Positions 29,577 through 37,510 are shown, counted from the stretch's first letter. The stretch: DNA of 64,000 bases from Streptomyces justiciae (GCF_015163075.1 NZ_JADDXU010000014.1:186001-250000), one strand, 5' to 3'. The notes: generated from the letters alone by a model not told the origin. A program made the numbers and translations.

Positions 29577-29687
29577 GAAGTCGTGGTGCTGACGGGAAGG
29601 CCAGAACGGCTCGAGGTCATGGCGACCTGTCGCGGTGGGGTTCTGGAAGCTGGCCATGCCCACATTGAAGCAGACACAGCCCCGCAA
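29535..29687 (-). CDS. Unannotated 50-residue Cys-rich small protein or leader peptide
   Basis: TTG 29687 follows AGGAGGG at 6-base spacing and opens a 50-codon frame ending in TAA at 29535. It starts MRGCVCFNVGMASFQ and ends RVCCRAMNARAL. Four Cys occur as CxC near the start and CC near the end, with HHDFDRVCC in between. An inner ATG at 29657 would give 40 residues but has no ribosome site. It fills an otherwise empty 314-base gap (29432-29745) and lies 103 bases before the glnRII-like gene on the same strand. I recall no named family. The Cys pairs suggest metal binding, redox sensing or Cys-dependent attenuation (inference). Confidence 0.65.
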   Translation of the reverse strand: MRGCVCFNVGMASFQNPTATGRHDLEPFWPSRQHHDFDRVCCRAMNARAL

Positions 29688-29745
29688 CAGGACCCTCCTC
29701 TCACAGCTTGGACGCTTCCTTGACGGGAAACCGACGTTGCGTACG

Positions 29746-30710
29746 TCACCCCACCAGGCGTTTGCGCCAGTTCAGGGGCGTGACGGTGATGGCCTTGGAC
29801 GGATCGCCGTCCCACTGGGTGGACAGTCCCACGGAGTCGAGGGCGGCGACGATCTCACGGCCGACCGCGGCCTTGCCCTGCGGGGTGTTGTCGAAGTCGC
29901 CGTAGTAGACGGACAGTCCGTGTCCTTCGGCCGCGCTGCGGGTGCACTGGTGGTGGAAGAAGACGAAGCCCCGCGCGCCCCCTTCCCGGTCGGCCATCTC
30001 GGCGCCGATCTCGCCCATTCCGCAGGTGCGGCAGCAGGTGAAGTTCTCGCGGGCCACGATGCCGGCCCGCTCCAGGGCCGCGAACGCCCGCTCCAGCCGG
30101 TCCGGGTCGGTCGGCTCGGTCCAGGACTCCTGCTCCTCGACCCTCCCCCAGTTCTCGGCTTCGCTCGAACCGGGGGGACCCCCATCAGCCACAGCCGCTC
30201 CACGATCGGCCGGGCCTGCGCGGCGGACAACCGGTCCTCCAGGAGATAGGCGGTCTCGCGGATGATCTCCTCGATGCCGAGGTAGCCGTCGGCGAGCATC
30301 TCGCGCACCTGCTCCTCGGCCTCGGCGGCGACCTCCGGGTCCGGCGTGGGCACCTCCTGGGGCGCCCCGAGTTCGTCGCGCTGCCAGACGATCCCCGTGT
30401 CCCAGCCGTCCTCCTGCCGGGCCCAGCGCGCCATGACGTCCGCTACCAGGTCCGGGTCCGTGACCTCGGTGACCCACATGTACGGGACGGGGCCGGTGCG
30501 GTGCTGGAACTCGTAGACGCCACCCGGCTCGTGGGCGACCTGGATGAAGACCGCCGGCCGGTCCGGTATCCGCTGCACGATCAGGAAGTGGTCGCCGGTA
30601 CCCCCGATGCGGTGCACCAGCTCCCGCAGGCGCGCCGCCGAAATCCGGGTGTGCGTCTGGCAGTTCTCGGTCTCCACCTTGATGGCGAGCAGGCCCTCGT
30701 CGATCTCCAT
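29746..30710 (-). pseudogene. Hypothetical protein gene frameshifted by a 41-bp repeat insertion
   Basis: The frame from ATG 30710 (MEIDEGLLAIKVETENCQTH) is open to about 30180, where it reads ARPIVERLWL and then drifts into shadow sequence. The true continuation, RVEEQESWTEPTDPDRLERA through ENFTCCRTCGMGEIGAEMAD to LNWRKRLVG, is in another frame and stops at 29746. Deleting 30145-30185 (41 bases) joins both parts in frame, giving about 307 residues. The C-terminal CCRTCGMGEIG and HHQCTRS suggest a metal-binding site. The family resembles the DUF6891 group as I remember it; its function is unknown. It lies directly downstream of glnII. Either the gene is dead or the frame is recovered by recoding. 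Confidence 0.75.
30145..30185. repeat. Short GGGGG-ended insertion element disrupting a gene
   Basis: A 41-base block with TGGGGG at both ends (minus-strand sense) encloses CCCCCCGGTTCGAGCGAAG. As I remember, nearly identical 35-50 base blocks (GGGGGTCCCCC, CGAGCGAAGCCGAGA, TGGGGGA) are common in Streptomyces genomes. Here the block sits inside a coding frame and its length is not a multiple of three. Confidence 0.7.
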
Positions 30711-30745
30711 GCCCCCACCATGGCAGACCCCACTGACAACGCGCC

Positions 30746-30778
30746 GAGGGGCGCCCACCGCGAAGGTGGACGCCCCTC
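30746..30778 (-). terminator. Terminator after glnII
   Basis: GAGGGGCGCCCACC (30746-30759) pairs with GGTGGACGCCCCTC (30765-30778), with one mismatch. It lies just downstream of the glnII stop at 30800 on the minus strand. Confidence 0.8.
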
Positions 30779-30799
30779 AGGAAGCTACAAGCGTGCTGC

Positions 30800-31828
30800 T
30801 CAGACCTGGCCGGCCTTCTCCAGCGCGGAGCAGCAGGTGTCGACGATCAGGCGCGTCACGACGTACGGGTCGACGTTGGCGTTCGGACGGCGGTCCTCGA
30901 TGTAGCCCTTGCCGTCCTTCTCGACCTGCCACGGGATGCGGACCGAGGCGCCACGGTTGGAGACACCGTAGGAGTACTCGTTCCACGGGGCGGTCTCGTG
31001 CAGACCGGTCAGGCGGTCGTCGATGCCGGCGCCGTAGTTCTTGACGTGGTCCAGCGGCTTGGAGCCCTCACCGAGCGACTCGCACGCGGTGATGATCGCG
31101 TCGTAGCCCTCGCGCATCGCCTTGGTGGAGAAGTTGGTGTGCGCGCCGGCGCCGTTCCAGTCGCCCTTGACCGGCTTGGGGTCGAGGGTCGCGGAGATGC
31201 CGAAGTCCTCGGCGGTGCGGTAGAGCAGCCAGCGGGCCACCCACATGTGGTCCGAGACCTCGAGCGGGGACAGCGGGCCGACCTGGAACTCCCACTGGCC
31301 GGGCATGACCTCGGCGTTGATGCCGGAGATGCCGAGACCGGCCTTCAGGCAGTTCTCCAGGTGCGCCTCGACGACGTCACGGCCGAAGATCTCGTCGGCG
31401 CCGACACCGCAGTAGTAGCCGCCCTGGGGGGCCGGGAAGCCGCCCTTGGGGAAGCCGAGCGGGTAGCCGTCCTTGAAGAAGGTGTACTCCTGCTCGATGC
31501 CGAAGATCGGCTCCTGGGCGGCGAACTTCTCGGCGACCTCGGCCAGCGCGGCACGGGTGTTGGAGGAGTGCGGCGTGAAGTCGATGTCGAGGACCTCACA
31601 CAGGACCAGGATGTCGTCGCCGCCGCGGATCGGGTCCGGGCAGGAGAAGACCGGCTTGAGCACGCGGTCCGAGGAGTGCCCCTCGGCCTGGTTGGTGGAG
31701 GACCCGTCGAAGCCCCAGATCGGCAGCTCCGCGCCCTTGGCGTCGTCCGCCAGGATCTTCGTCTTGGAACGGAGCTTGGCCGTCGGCTCGGTGCCGTCGA
31801 TCCAGATGTACTCAGCCTTGAAGGTCAC
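30800..31828 (-). CDS. glnII: Glutamine synthetase II (eukaryotic-type)
   Basis: A 342-residue GSII enzyme, making glutamine from glutamate, ammonia and ATP in the cytoplasm. Signature segments are LPIWGFDGSSTNQAEGHSSD, FGIEQEYTFFKDGYPLGFPK, GINAEVMPGQWEFQVGP, GDWNGAGAHTNFSTKAMREG and the C-terminal RRPNANVDPYVVTRLIVDTC. The length matches the GSII family, half-way shorter than GSI. GTG 31828 is chosen because GAAGGA is 8 bases upstream; the ATG at 31837 would be too close to it. Unlike GSI it is not adenylylated. A GlnR box at 31940-31977 supports induction under nitrogen limitation. Confidence 0.96.
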   Translation of the reverse strand: MTFKAEYIWIDGTEPTAKLRSKTKILADDAKGAELPIWGFDGSSTNQAEGHSSDRVLKPVFSCPDPIRGGDDILVLCEVLDIDFTPHSSNTRAALAEVAEKFAAQEPIFGIEQEYTFFKDGYPLGFPKGGFPAPQGGYYCGVGADEIFGRDVVEAHLENCLKAGLGISGINAEVMPGQWEFQVGPLSPLEVSDHMWVARWLLYRTAEDFGISATLDPKPVKGDWNGAGAHTNFSTKAMREGYDAIITACESLGEGSKPLDHVKNYGAGIDDRLTGLHETAPWNEYSYGVSNRGASVRIPWQVEKDGKGYIEDRRPNANVDPYVVTRLIVDTCCSALEKAGQV

Positions 31829-31939
31829 GGGCCACATCCTTCGGGGGTGGGTCTCTAGGCGCACTTGCGGGTGCTGCGGGGTGCTGCGGCGCTGCGGCAC
31901 TGAAACGCCGCGCTTGATGTGCGCGAGCCTGTCAACAGG

Positions 31940-31977
31940 CGATTTCCCGGTCATTGCTCGAATGTGAACCCCGTGTT
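31940..31977. promoter_or_regulatory. GlnR box upstream of glnII
   Basis: On the minus strand the four 5-mers GTAAC, TTCAC, GCAAT and GAAAT are each separated by exactly 6 bases, matching the known streptomycete GlnR a-site/b-site layout (gTnAc-n6-GaAAc repeated). It ends 112 bases before the glnII start. Binding is inferred. Confidence 0.75.
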
Positions 31978-32094
31978 ACCTGGTCGTTCTGTGGCGCGTC
32001 TCACGCTGTGAGGGCGGGGCGGTGAGAGGAGAGCGGCACGGAAAGCCGACAGGCGGACCGCCCGGGCCGGCTCGTATGCGATGGGGTTGGCGGC

Positions 32095-32553
32095 TCAGTC
32101 CTGCCCCGCCGCCGCGTCCCGCACCCCGTGCAGAAACCCCCGGATCGCCGCCTTCTCCCGCTCGTCGTACCCCTCCAGCAGTCCCACGGTCCGGTCGATC
32201 AGCGGCCCGAAGAAGGCCTGTCCGAGCTCGACGGCCTCCTCGCTCACCTCGATCACGACCTTGCGCCGGTCCCGCTCCCCGCGCACCCGTCGGACGTGCC
32301 CGGCCCGCTCCAGCCGGTCGACCAGCGCGGTCGTGCCCGCCGAGTTCAGGCCGAGCGCGGCCCCGAGCCGTCCGGCCGTCATCTCCTCACGCGCGCGTGC
32401 GGCGTCCATGAGGGCGATCAGGGCCCGCACGTCCGTCGGGTGCATGGCGTGGCGCTGCGCGAACCGGGCGCTGTGCAGACCGAGCTCGACGGTGACCGCG
32501 CGCAGCAGATGGACGATCTCCATCTCGGAACCCTGGGGTGTCGTGCCGCTCAT
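32095..32553 (-). CDS. MarR-family transcriptional regulator
   Basis: A 152-residue MarR regulator with the winged helix visible as HAMHPTDVRALIALMDAARA, MTAGRLGAALGLNSAGTTAL, VDRLERAGHVRRVRGERDRR and KVVIEVSEEAVELG. ATG 32553 precedes EMEIVHLLRAVTVELGLH. It is divergent from the alpha/beta hydrolase at 32620, with palindromic operators between, so it most likely represses that gene and itself. The ligand is unknown. Confidence 0.92.
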   Translation of the reverse strand: MSGTTPQGSEMEIVHLLRAVTVELGLHSARFAQRHAMHPTDVRALIALMDAARAREEMTAGRLGAALGLNSAGTTALVDRLERAGHVRRVRGERDRRKVVIEVSEEAVELGQAFFGPLIDRTVGLLEGYDEREKAAIRGFLHGVRDAAAGQD

Positions 32554-32566
32554 GCCGCTCCTCGGC

Positions 32567-32603
32567 TATTGTCTCGCTCGTCGAACATCTCGCTCAACGA
32601 GAT
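32567..32603. promoter_or_regulatory. MarR operator candidate between marR-type and hydrolase genes
   Basis: ATCTCGCTCAACGAGAT (32587-32603) is a perfect palindrome with 6-bp arms. TATTGTCTCG at 32567-32576 is the inverted counterpart of CGAGATAATA at 32598-32607. Both lie in the 66-base divergent gap, over the likely promoters. Confidence 0.7.
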
Positions 32604-32619
32604 AATAGGGGAGGGCTCG

Positions 32620-33480
32620 ATGAGCACGTACGACGACGACGCTTTCCAGGCGGCCTACGACAAGGTCATGGCCAAGTGGCCCGCGGAGCGCGAGGCGGTC
32701 CGGGTCCCCACGCCCTTCGGTACGACCCACGTCACCGTGTGCGGACCGGCCGGCGCGCCCCCGCTCGTCCTGCTGCCCGGCGGGGGCGCGACCTCCGCGT
32801 CCTGGTACGCCCAGGCCGCCGACCTGGCCCGCACCCACCGCGTCCACGCCGTCGACCTGATCGGCGACGCGGGCCGCAGCGTCCCGGCCGCCGACCGTCA
32901 CCCCCGTACGGTCGCCGACCTGGCGGCATGGCTGGACGCGGTCCTCGACGGCCTCGACATCGAGGAGACGGACCTGGGCGGGCACTCGTACGGTGCCTTC
33001 GTCGCCCTGCACCACGCCCTGAACGCGCGCGTGCGGGGACGCGTACGCAGCCTGTTCCTGCTGGACCCCACCCAGTGCTTCGCCGGATACCGCCCGGCGT
33101 ATCTGCTGCACGCCCTGCCGATGCTGCTGCGGCCCGCGCCCCACCGCGTCCGGGCCTTCCTGAAGTGGGAGACCGGGGGAGTGCCGCTCGACCCCGACTG
33201 GCTCCGCCTCCAGGAGACGGCCGCCGGCTTCCCCTCCGTGACGAAGCCGGTGACCGGCCCGCGCCCGTCGGCCGACGCCCTGCGCGGGCTTGACGTGCCG
33301 GTCCTGCTGCTCGTGGCCGCGAACAGCAGGACACATGACACGTACAAGGTGACGGCGAGGGCGGGTGAACTGATGCCGCGCGTCGAGACGGTGGTGGTCC
33401 CCGGTGTCTCCCATCACGCGCTGCCGCAGTCGGCACCCGCCGAACTGGGCCGCCGCCTCACGGAGTTCCTACGTCGTTGA
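32620..33480 (+). CDS. Alpha/beta-fold hydrolase
   Basis: A 286-residue hydrolase. It has the oxyanion region LVLLPGGGATSASWYAQ, the nucleophile elbow LGGHSYGAF with Ser in GHSYG, an acid region near VPVLLLVAANSRTHD and the terminal His in VPGVSHHALP. ATG 32620 is the first start after the divergent operators; GGGGAGGG lies 4 bases upstream. It is probably controlled by the divergent MarR protein; the substrate is unknown. Such pairs often deal with small lipophilic esters or lactones (inference). Confidence 0.9.
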   Translation: MSTYDDDAFQAAYDKVMAKWPAEREAVRVPTPFGTTHVTVCGPAGAPPLVLLPGGGATSASWYAQAADLARTHRVHAVDLIGDAGRSVPAADRHPRTVADLAAWLDAVLDGLDIEETDLGGHSYGAFVALHHALNARVRGRVRSLFLLDPTQCFAGYRPAYLLHALPMLLRPAPHRVRAFLKWETGGVPLDPDWLRLQETAAGFPSVTKPVTGPRPSADALRGLDVPVLLLVAANSRTHDTYKVTARAGELMPRVETVVVPGVSHHALPQSAPAELGRRLTEFLRR

Positions 33481-33483
33481 ACC

Positions 33484-34137
33484 TCACCCCACCTTCTCGA
33501 TCACGGCTCGCCGGATCAGGAACTTGCCCGGTTCCCGGACCTGCTCGAAGGCGGCGTTGTTCAACAGGACACAGCTGCCCGAGACCGAAGTGACCTCCAC
33601 CGTCGTGGACTTGTTGTTGTCCAGGTTGGTGACCTTCAGCTTCGTCCCCGCCGGGAACTGGTTGCTGGACGCGGCGGGCGCCCCGCCCTCACCGGAGAGG
33701 GTGACGGTGGAGCCGTTGCAGACCTGCTGCCCCGAGGCGGCGGCCGGCGCGCTCGCGGCGGCACTGGGCGCTGCGCTCGGTGCGGCCGGAGTCGCCGGTT
33801 GCGCCGCCTGGGAGCCCTGAGCCGACTCCCCAACGGCGCACCCGGACGCCTTCTGCTGCACCTTGATCTGCTCGATGACCGCTTCACGGTTGGCGATCCG
33901 GGCCGCCGACTGCGCGTCCGGAGCGGCGCGTTGGCCGTCGATGAACTTCTGGTTGTTGCCGAGGGCGGTGGCGAGCCCCTGGCAGACGCCCGAGTCGGCC
34001 GCCTTCGTCTGCGGTTGCTGTGCCTGGGAGGCGTTCGACGTGCTCGCCATGACGAAGGCCCCACCGCCCGCCACCGACGCCGCGCCCACGAACAGCGCGA
34101 TCTTCTTGCCCGTACTGAGGGTTCTCCTGCGCGACAT
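33484..34137 (-). CDS. Secreted protein with DPBB-like C-terminal domain
   Basis: A 217-residue exported protein. The N-terminus (MSRRRTLSTGKKIALFVGAASVAGGG) is a signal peptide or anchor. A helical region with two Cys (SGVCQGLATALGNNQKF and ASGCAVGE) is followed by an Ala/Pro linker (about 105-135) and a C-terminal domain (GTKLKVTNLDNNKSTTVEVT, SGSCVLLNNAAFEQV) that resembles RlpA/expansin-like double-psi beta-barrels. The catalytic Asp typical of lytic DPBB enzymes is not obvious, so carbohydrate binding is as likely as cleavage. It converges on the hydrolase with a 3-base gap. Confidence 0.75.
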   Translation of the reverse strand: MSRRRTLSTGKKIALFVGAASVAGGGAFVMASTSNASQAQQPQTKAADSGVCQGLATALGNNQKFIDGQRAAPDAQSAARIANREAVIEQIKVQQKASGCAVGESAQGSQAAQPATPAAPSAAPSAAASAPAAASGQQVCNGSTVTLSGEGGAPAASSNQFPAGTKLKVTNLDNNKSTTVEVTSVSGSCVLLNNAAFEQVREPGKFLIRRAVIEKVG

Positions 34138-34257
34138 GCGCGCCTCCTGAAGAGGTAGGGGAGCGTACGCCGCTATGTACGAGATACCGAACGAGGTTAC
34201 TCAGCGGTTACAGGAGTCACTGAAGTAACGTACGTCACAGCGGACTTCGCTTGCGCC

Positions 34258-35049
34258 TCACACCGAGTCCGGGTCCTCGTAGGCGACGACGTTGTCGTCG
34301 ACGTACTGGAGAAGGTCCTCCGTCTGCTCGGTGATCGCGGCCTCGTCCTGTTCCGAGCCGTCCCCCCACTGCCCGTTGGCGAACACCACGGACCGCACGG
34401 TCATCAGCCGCCGGAACACCCCCGCCGACCCGGGCGGCACCGTCGGCAGCCCGGCCTCGGGCGGCGGATCGAGCGACACGACCTGATAGGTCACCGGGTC
34501 CATCGACGCCATCGCGAACACCGACGAGGCGTCCTCGACGCGCCGGAAGCTCAGCACGGTCACCGTCACCTGCGAGCGCCGGTCGGCGTCCGTGAACAGC
34601 GCGGCGGTCAGCCGCTCGCACCCCTGGCCCTGGGCGATCAGCGCGGCCAGCTCCGGCGCCATGCCCTCGGCGCAGTCGGAGGTGGTGGCCAGGTCGACAC
34701 GCTCGTAGCGGGAACCGTCGGCCAGCCGCACGCTCTTCGCCGGGAAGGCCTGCTCCGGGCGGATGACCGGCCGGGAGAGCAACGAGGGCAGGGAGGAGGG
34801 CGCGTCGGAGGGGAGCGTGACGGAGACGGAGGGGACCGCCGGGGAAGAGGCCGCGGCGGCTACGCCCCGGTCGTCCCCGTCCGTGTACAGCACGGCCCCC
34901 GCGGTGATCGCCGCGACGAGCAGGACACCCGTCCCCGCGGCCACCACCCGCCGGGTGCGCCGACGTCTGCGTATCCGCTCCTGCTCCGCCACCCACTGGG
35001 CGTACGGGTCCACGGCTCCGTACGGCATTCCTTGATCACCGAAGGTCAT
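34258..35049 (-). CDS. Single-pass membrane protein of unknown function
   Basis: A 263-residue protein: a short cytoplasmic head (YGAVDPYAQWVAEQERIRRR), a strongly basic stop-transfer, one membrane helix (about 36-56, VVAAGTGVLLVAAITAGAVL) and an extracytoplasmic domain with two Cys (TTSDCAEGMAPEL and GQGCERLTAALF). I see no catalytic motif. The start at 35049 follows from the conserved MTFGDQGMPYGAVDPYAQW opening seen in this type of streptomycete protein. A role cannot be assigned. Confidence 0.8.
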   Translation of the reverse strand: MTFGDQGMPYGAVDPYAQWVAEQERIRRRRRTRRVVAAGTGVLLVAAITAGAVLYTDGDDRGVAAAASSPAVPSVSVTLPSDAPSSLPSLLSRPVIRPEQAFPAKSVRLADGSRYERVDLATTSDCAEGMAPELAALIAQGQGCERLTAALFTDADRRSQVTVTVLSFRRVEDASSVFAMASMDPVTYQVVSLDPPPEAGLPTVPPGSAGVFRRLMTVRSVVFANGQWGDGSEQDEAAITEQTEDLLQYVDDNVVAYEDPDSV

Positions 35050-35107
35050 GGCGGCGGAGGGTAACAGCGTGCGGCCCCTGAACTCCCGCCGCCCGACATC
35101 CAGTTGC

Positions 35108-35467
35108 TTAACGGGACAGAGCGTCCCGGACGGCCTCCTCGCTGCGGCCGACCACCGCCGTGCCGTCGTCCGCCGTGATGATCGGCCGCTGGATCAGCTT
35201 GGGGTGCTCGGCGAGCGCCTTGACCCACTGCTCCCGCGAAGTCTCGTCCCGCGCCCAGTCCTTGAGCCCGAGCTCCTTGGCGTCGGCCTCCTGGGTGCGG
35301 GTGATGTCCCACGGTTCGAGGCCGAGCCGGTCGAGCACGGCCCTGATCTCGTCCTCGCTCGGCACGTCCTCCAGATAGCGGCGGACGGTGTAGTCGGCCC
35401 CCTCGGCATCAAGCAGGCTGATGGCGCTGCGGCACTTGGAACAGGCCGGGTTGATCCAGATCTCCAT
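35108..35467 (-). CDS. ArsC/Spx-family glutaredoxin-like protein
   Basis: A 119-residue ArsC-like protein. MEIWINPACSKCRSAISLLD gives the Cys-x-x-Cys at residues 9 and 12, and LIQRPIITADDGTAVVGR is the conserved RPI/cis-Pro strand. Glutaredoxin-coupled arsenate reductases have CxxxxR; here CSKCR also carries the Arg. No ars operon partners are nearby, so it may be a general thiol protein or Spx-like regulator instead of an arsenate reductase. The start ATG 35467 is unambiguous. Confidence 0.85.
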   Translation of the reverse strand: MEIWINPACSKCRSAISLLDAEGADYTVRRYLEDVPSEDEIRAVLDRLGLEPWDITRTQEADAKELGLKDWARDETSREQWVKALAEHPKLIQRPIITADDGTAVVGRSEEAVRDALSR

Positions 35468-35555
35468 GGGGTCAAAGGTACCCCTGAGGTCCTCTCAAAG
35501 CGCCTGTGGCCAGGGCATTTTGTCAGTGCCTGGCGGTACACTAGAAGACATGTTC

Positions 35556-35597
35556 GAGGGTGTTGGGGGGCTGCCGAACCCCCGTTCCGACACCCTC
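35556..35597. promoter_or_regulatory. 5'-UTR hairpin before the 35618 gene
   Basis: GAGGGTGT (35556-35563) pairs with ACACCCTC (35590-35597), and GGGGG with CCCCC inside. It ends 7 bases before the ribosome site, so folding could limit translation. A TACACT -10-like box lies at 35537-35542. Confidence 0.5.
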
Positions 35598-35617
35598 ACC
35601 GCGACAGGAGGATGCCT

Positions 35618-35926
35618 GTGCCCGCTGCCGCTCTGAAGCCGTTGCCCACCCAGTCGACCGTCCAGCACCCGGTGTTGCTCGACCTGCCGTACGCCCCCGT
35701 GGAGAAGCGCCCGCTGCCGCCGGGCCGGCCCCGCGAGTGGTACATCACGCACAACCGCCGCCTGAAGGCGATGCGGCTCGCCATCGCCCTGCTCGACTCG
35801 GGCGTGTACCTGCCGAACCAGGCGCGCAACGAGAAGATACGGAGCACAGCGGAGACGATCGGCGTGCACCCGCCGTCGGACACGACGTGCCACATGGTGC
35901 GGGCGCTGATGCGATACGCGCGGTGA
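35618..35926 (+). CDS. Small conserved basic protein of unknown function
   Basis: A 102-residue protein rich in Arg/Pro: LDLPYAPVEKRPLPPGRPRE, then EWYITHNRRLKAMRLAIALL and IRSTAETIGVHPPSDTTCHM. No known domain is evident; the second half may be a small helical nucleic-acid or protein binder. GTG 35618 is preferred over ATG 35612, since ACAGGAGG ends directly before that ATG. It is followed by a clean terminator and preceded by a strong 5' hairpin. Confidence 0.75.
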   Translation: MPAAALKPLPTQSTVQHPVLLDLPYAPVEKRPLPPGRPREWYITHNRRLKAMRLAIALLDSGVYLPNQARNEKIRSTAETIGVHPPSDTTCHMVRALMRYAR

Positions 35927-35938
35927 GCCGTGGGGTGC

Positions 35939-35972
35939 CGGGTGCCGTGTTCTGCGCGGTCCCCGGCACCCG
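35939..35972 (+). terminator. Terminator hairpin
   Basis: Perfect arms CGGGTGCCG (35939-35947) and CGGCACCCG (35964-35972) lie directly after the stop at 35926. Bases 35973-36107 otherwise show nothing I can name. Confidence 0.7.
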
Positions 35973-36107
35973 TCGCTCATGTCCCGCCCTCGCCCCCGTC
36001 ACCCGATCGCCGTACTCCACATGCGCCCGCCCCCGTCCCACGCTTCCCTGCGATCAGGAGGTGTCCGACACCAGGGGTCAGCCGGCACGGCGAAATCGGG
36101 AGGCGCG

Positions 36108-36128
36108 ATGCAGAGGCACGGCGGATGA
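36108..36128 (+). other. Six-codon leader ORF overlapping the DUF2252 start
   Basis: ATG 36108 follows a GGGAGG ribosome site at 5-base spacing and encodes MQRHGG. Its TGA overlaps the ATG of the DUF2252 gene as ATGA. The DUF2252 start itself has no good ribosome site, so the mini-ORF may drive its translation by coupling. Confidence 0.4.
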
Positions 36129-37510
36129 GCGCCCCCGGAAACCCCGGTGCCCCCGGCCTCGCCGGAAACTCCGGCAGCCCGAGCGACCGCGCCGCCCAAG
36201 GACGAGCCGCCCGCAAACGCGTCCCCCGCTCAGCCCACGCCGGCTGGGTCCCCTCCCTCGACCGCCCCGACCCCGTCGCCGTCCTGGAACGCCAGGGCCG
36301 TGACCGCCTGCCGGAGCTGCTGCCGATCAGATACGGCAGGATGTCGGCCTCCCCGTTCGCCTTCCTGCGCGGCGCCGCCGCCGTGATGGCCACCGACCTC
36401 GCCGCCCGGCCCCACACCGGCCTCACCGTGCAGCTCTGCGGCGACGCCCACCTCCTCAACTTCGGCCTCTACGCCTCCCCGGAACGCGCACTCCTCTTCG
36501 ACCTCAACGACTTCGACGAGACGTTCCCCGGCCCCTTCGAGTGGGACGTCAAACGCCTCGCCGCGAGCGTCGTCGTGGCCGCCCGCGAGAACGGCCACAG
36601 CGAGACGAAGGCGCACCGCGCGGCCGTGGAGGCGACCGCCGCGTACCGCACGTCGATGCGCCGGCTCTCCCGGCTCGGCGAACTGGCCGTCTGGTACGAG
36701 CGTCTGGACGCCGACACCCTGCTCCCCCTGGTCCGCTCCACCCGCCATCGCCGCCGCGCCCAGTCGACCCTCACCCGGGCCCGCCGCCGCACCAGCCTCC
36801 AGGCGCTCGGCAAGCTGACCGAGGTCGTCGACGGGCGCCGCCGGATCATCCAGGACCCGCCGCTCCTCGAACCCGCCGGCGTCCCCGACATGGCCGCCCT
36901 GCGCAAGATCTTCAGCGACTACCGCTCCACCCTCTCCGAGGAACGCCGCCTCCTCCTGGACCGCTACCGCTTCGTCGACGCCGCCCGCAAGGTCGTCGGC
37001 GTCGGCAGCGTCGGCACCCGCTGCTTCATCGTGCTGCTGGCCGGCCGGGACGCGGACGACCCGCTGTTCCTGCAGATCAAGGAGGCGCGGAAGTCCGTAC
37101 TGGAGGAGCACCTGCCGAGCGGGCCGTACGTCCACCCCGGGCACCGGGTCGTCGCCGGCCAGCGACTGCTCCAGGCCGCCAGTGACATCTTCCTGGGCTG
37201 GATGAGCGGACCGCAGGGACGCGCCTACTACTGGCGGCAGCTGCGCGACATGAAGGGCTCGGCGGAGGTCGCCGGGATGAGCCCCGCGGAACTCACCACG
37301 TACGCCCGCTTGTGCGGCACCGCCCTGGCCCGCGCCCACGCCCGTTCCGGCGACCGCATCGCCATCGCCGCCTACCTGGGCGGCGGCGACACCTTCGACC
37401 ACGCGATCGCCGAGTTCGCCCGCTCCTACGCCGGCCAGACCACCACCGACCACACCACCCTGGGCGCCGCGATCGCCGCGGGCGTGGTGACGGCGGCACC
37501 GGAGGTGTGA
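36125..37510 (+). CDS. DUF2252 domain-containing protein
   Basis: A 461-residue protein covering the whole DUF2252 family: LLPIRYGRMSASPFAFLRGA, VQLCGDAHLLNFGLYASPER, LLFDLNDFDETFPGPFEWDV, and VVAGQRLLQAASDIFLGWMS with YYWRQLRDMKGS. The HLLNFG and FDLNDFDE motifs resemble the catalytic loop and metal site of aminoglycoside-phosphotransferase-like kinases, so it may be a small-molecule kinase (family-level inference). ATG 36125 overlaps a six-codon leader ORF stop. Confidence 0.88.
   Translation: MSAPGNPGAPGLAGNSGSPSDRAAQGRAARKRVPRSAHAGWVPSLDRPDPVAVLERQGRDRLPELLPIRYGRMSASPFAFLRGAAAVMATDLAARPHTGLTVQLCGDAHLLNFGLYASPERALLFDLNDFDETFPGPFEWDVKRLAASVVVAARENGHSETKAHRAAVEATAAYRTSMRRLSRLGELAVWYERLDADTLLPLVRSTRHRRRAQSTLTRARRRTSLQALGKLTEVVDGRRRIIQDPPLLEPAGVPDMAALRKIFSDYRSTLSEERRLLLDRYRFVDAARKVVGVGSVGTRCFIVLLAGRDADDPLFLQIKEARKSVLEEHLPSGPYVHPGHRVVAGQRLLQAASDIFLGWMSGPQGRAYYWRQLRDMKGSAEVAGMSPAELTTYARLCGTALARAHARSGDRIAIAAYLGGGDTFDHAIAEFARSYAGQTTTDHTTLGAAIAAGVVTAAPEV

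Noticed and set aside
29552..29815. Another minus-strand open frame in the glnRII upstream gap
   Set aside because: It runs through the end of the frameshifted gene and lacks a ribosome site; the overlapping 50-codon frame has a strong one and better composition.
29746..30710. Possible programmed frameshift in place of a broken gene
   Set aside because: No slippery heptamer is evident at the break, and a discrete 41-base repeat block explains the shift. Not fully excluded.
35108..35467. Calling the ArsC-like gene an arsenate reductase in an arsenic operon
   Set aside because: No arsR, acr3/arsB or other arsenic gene is nearby, so only the family is claimed.
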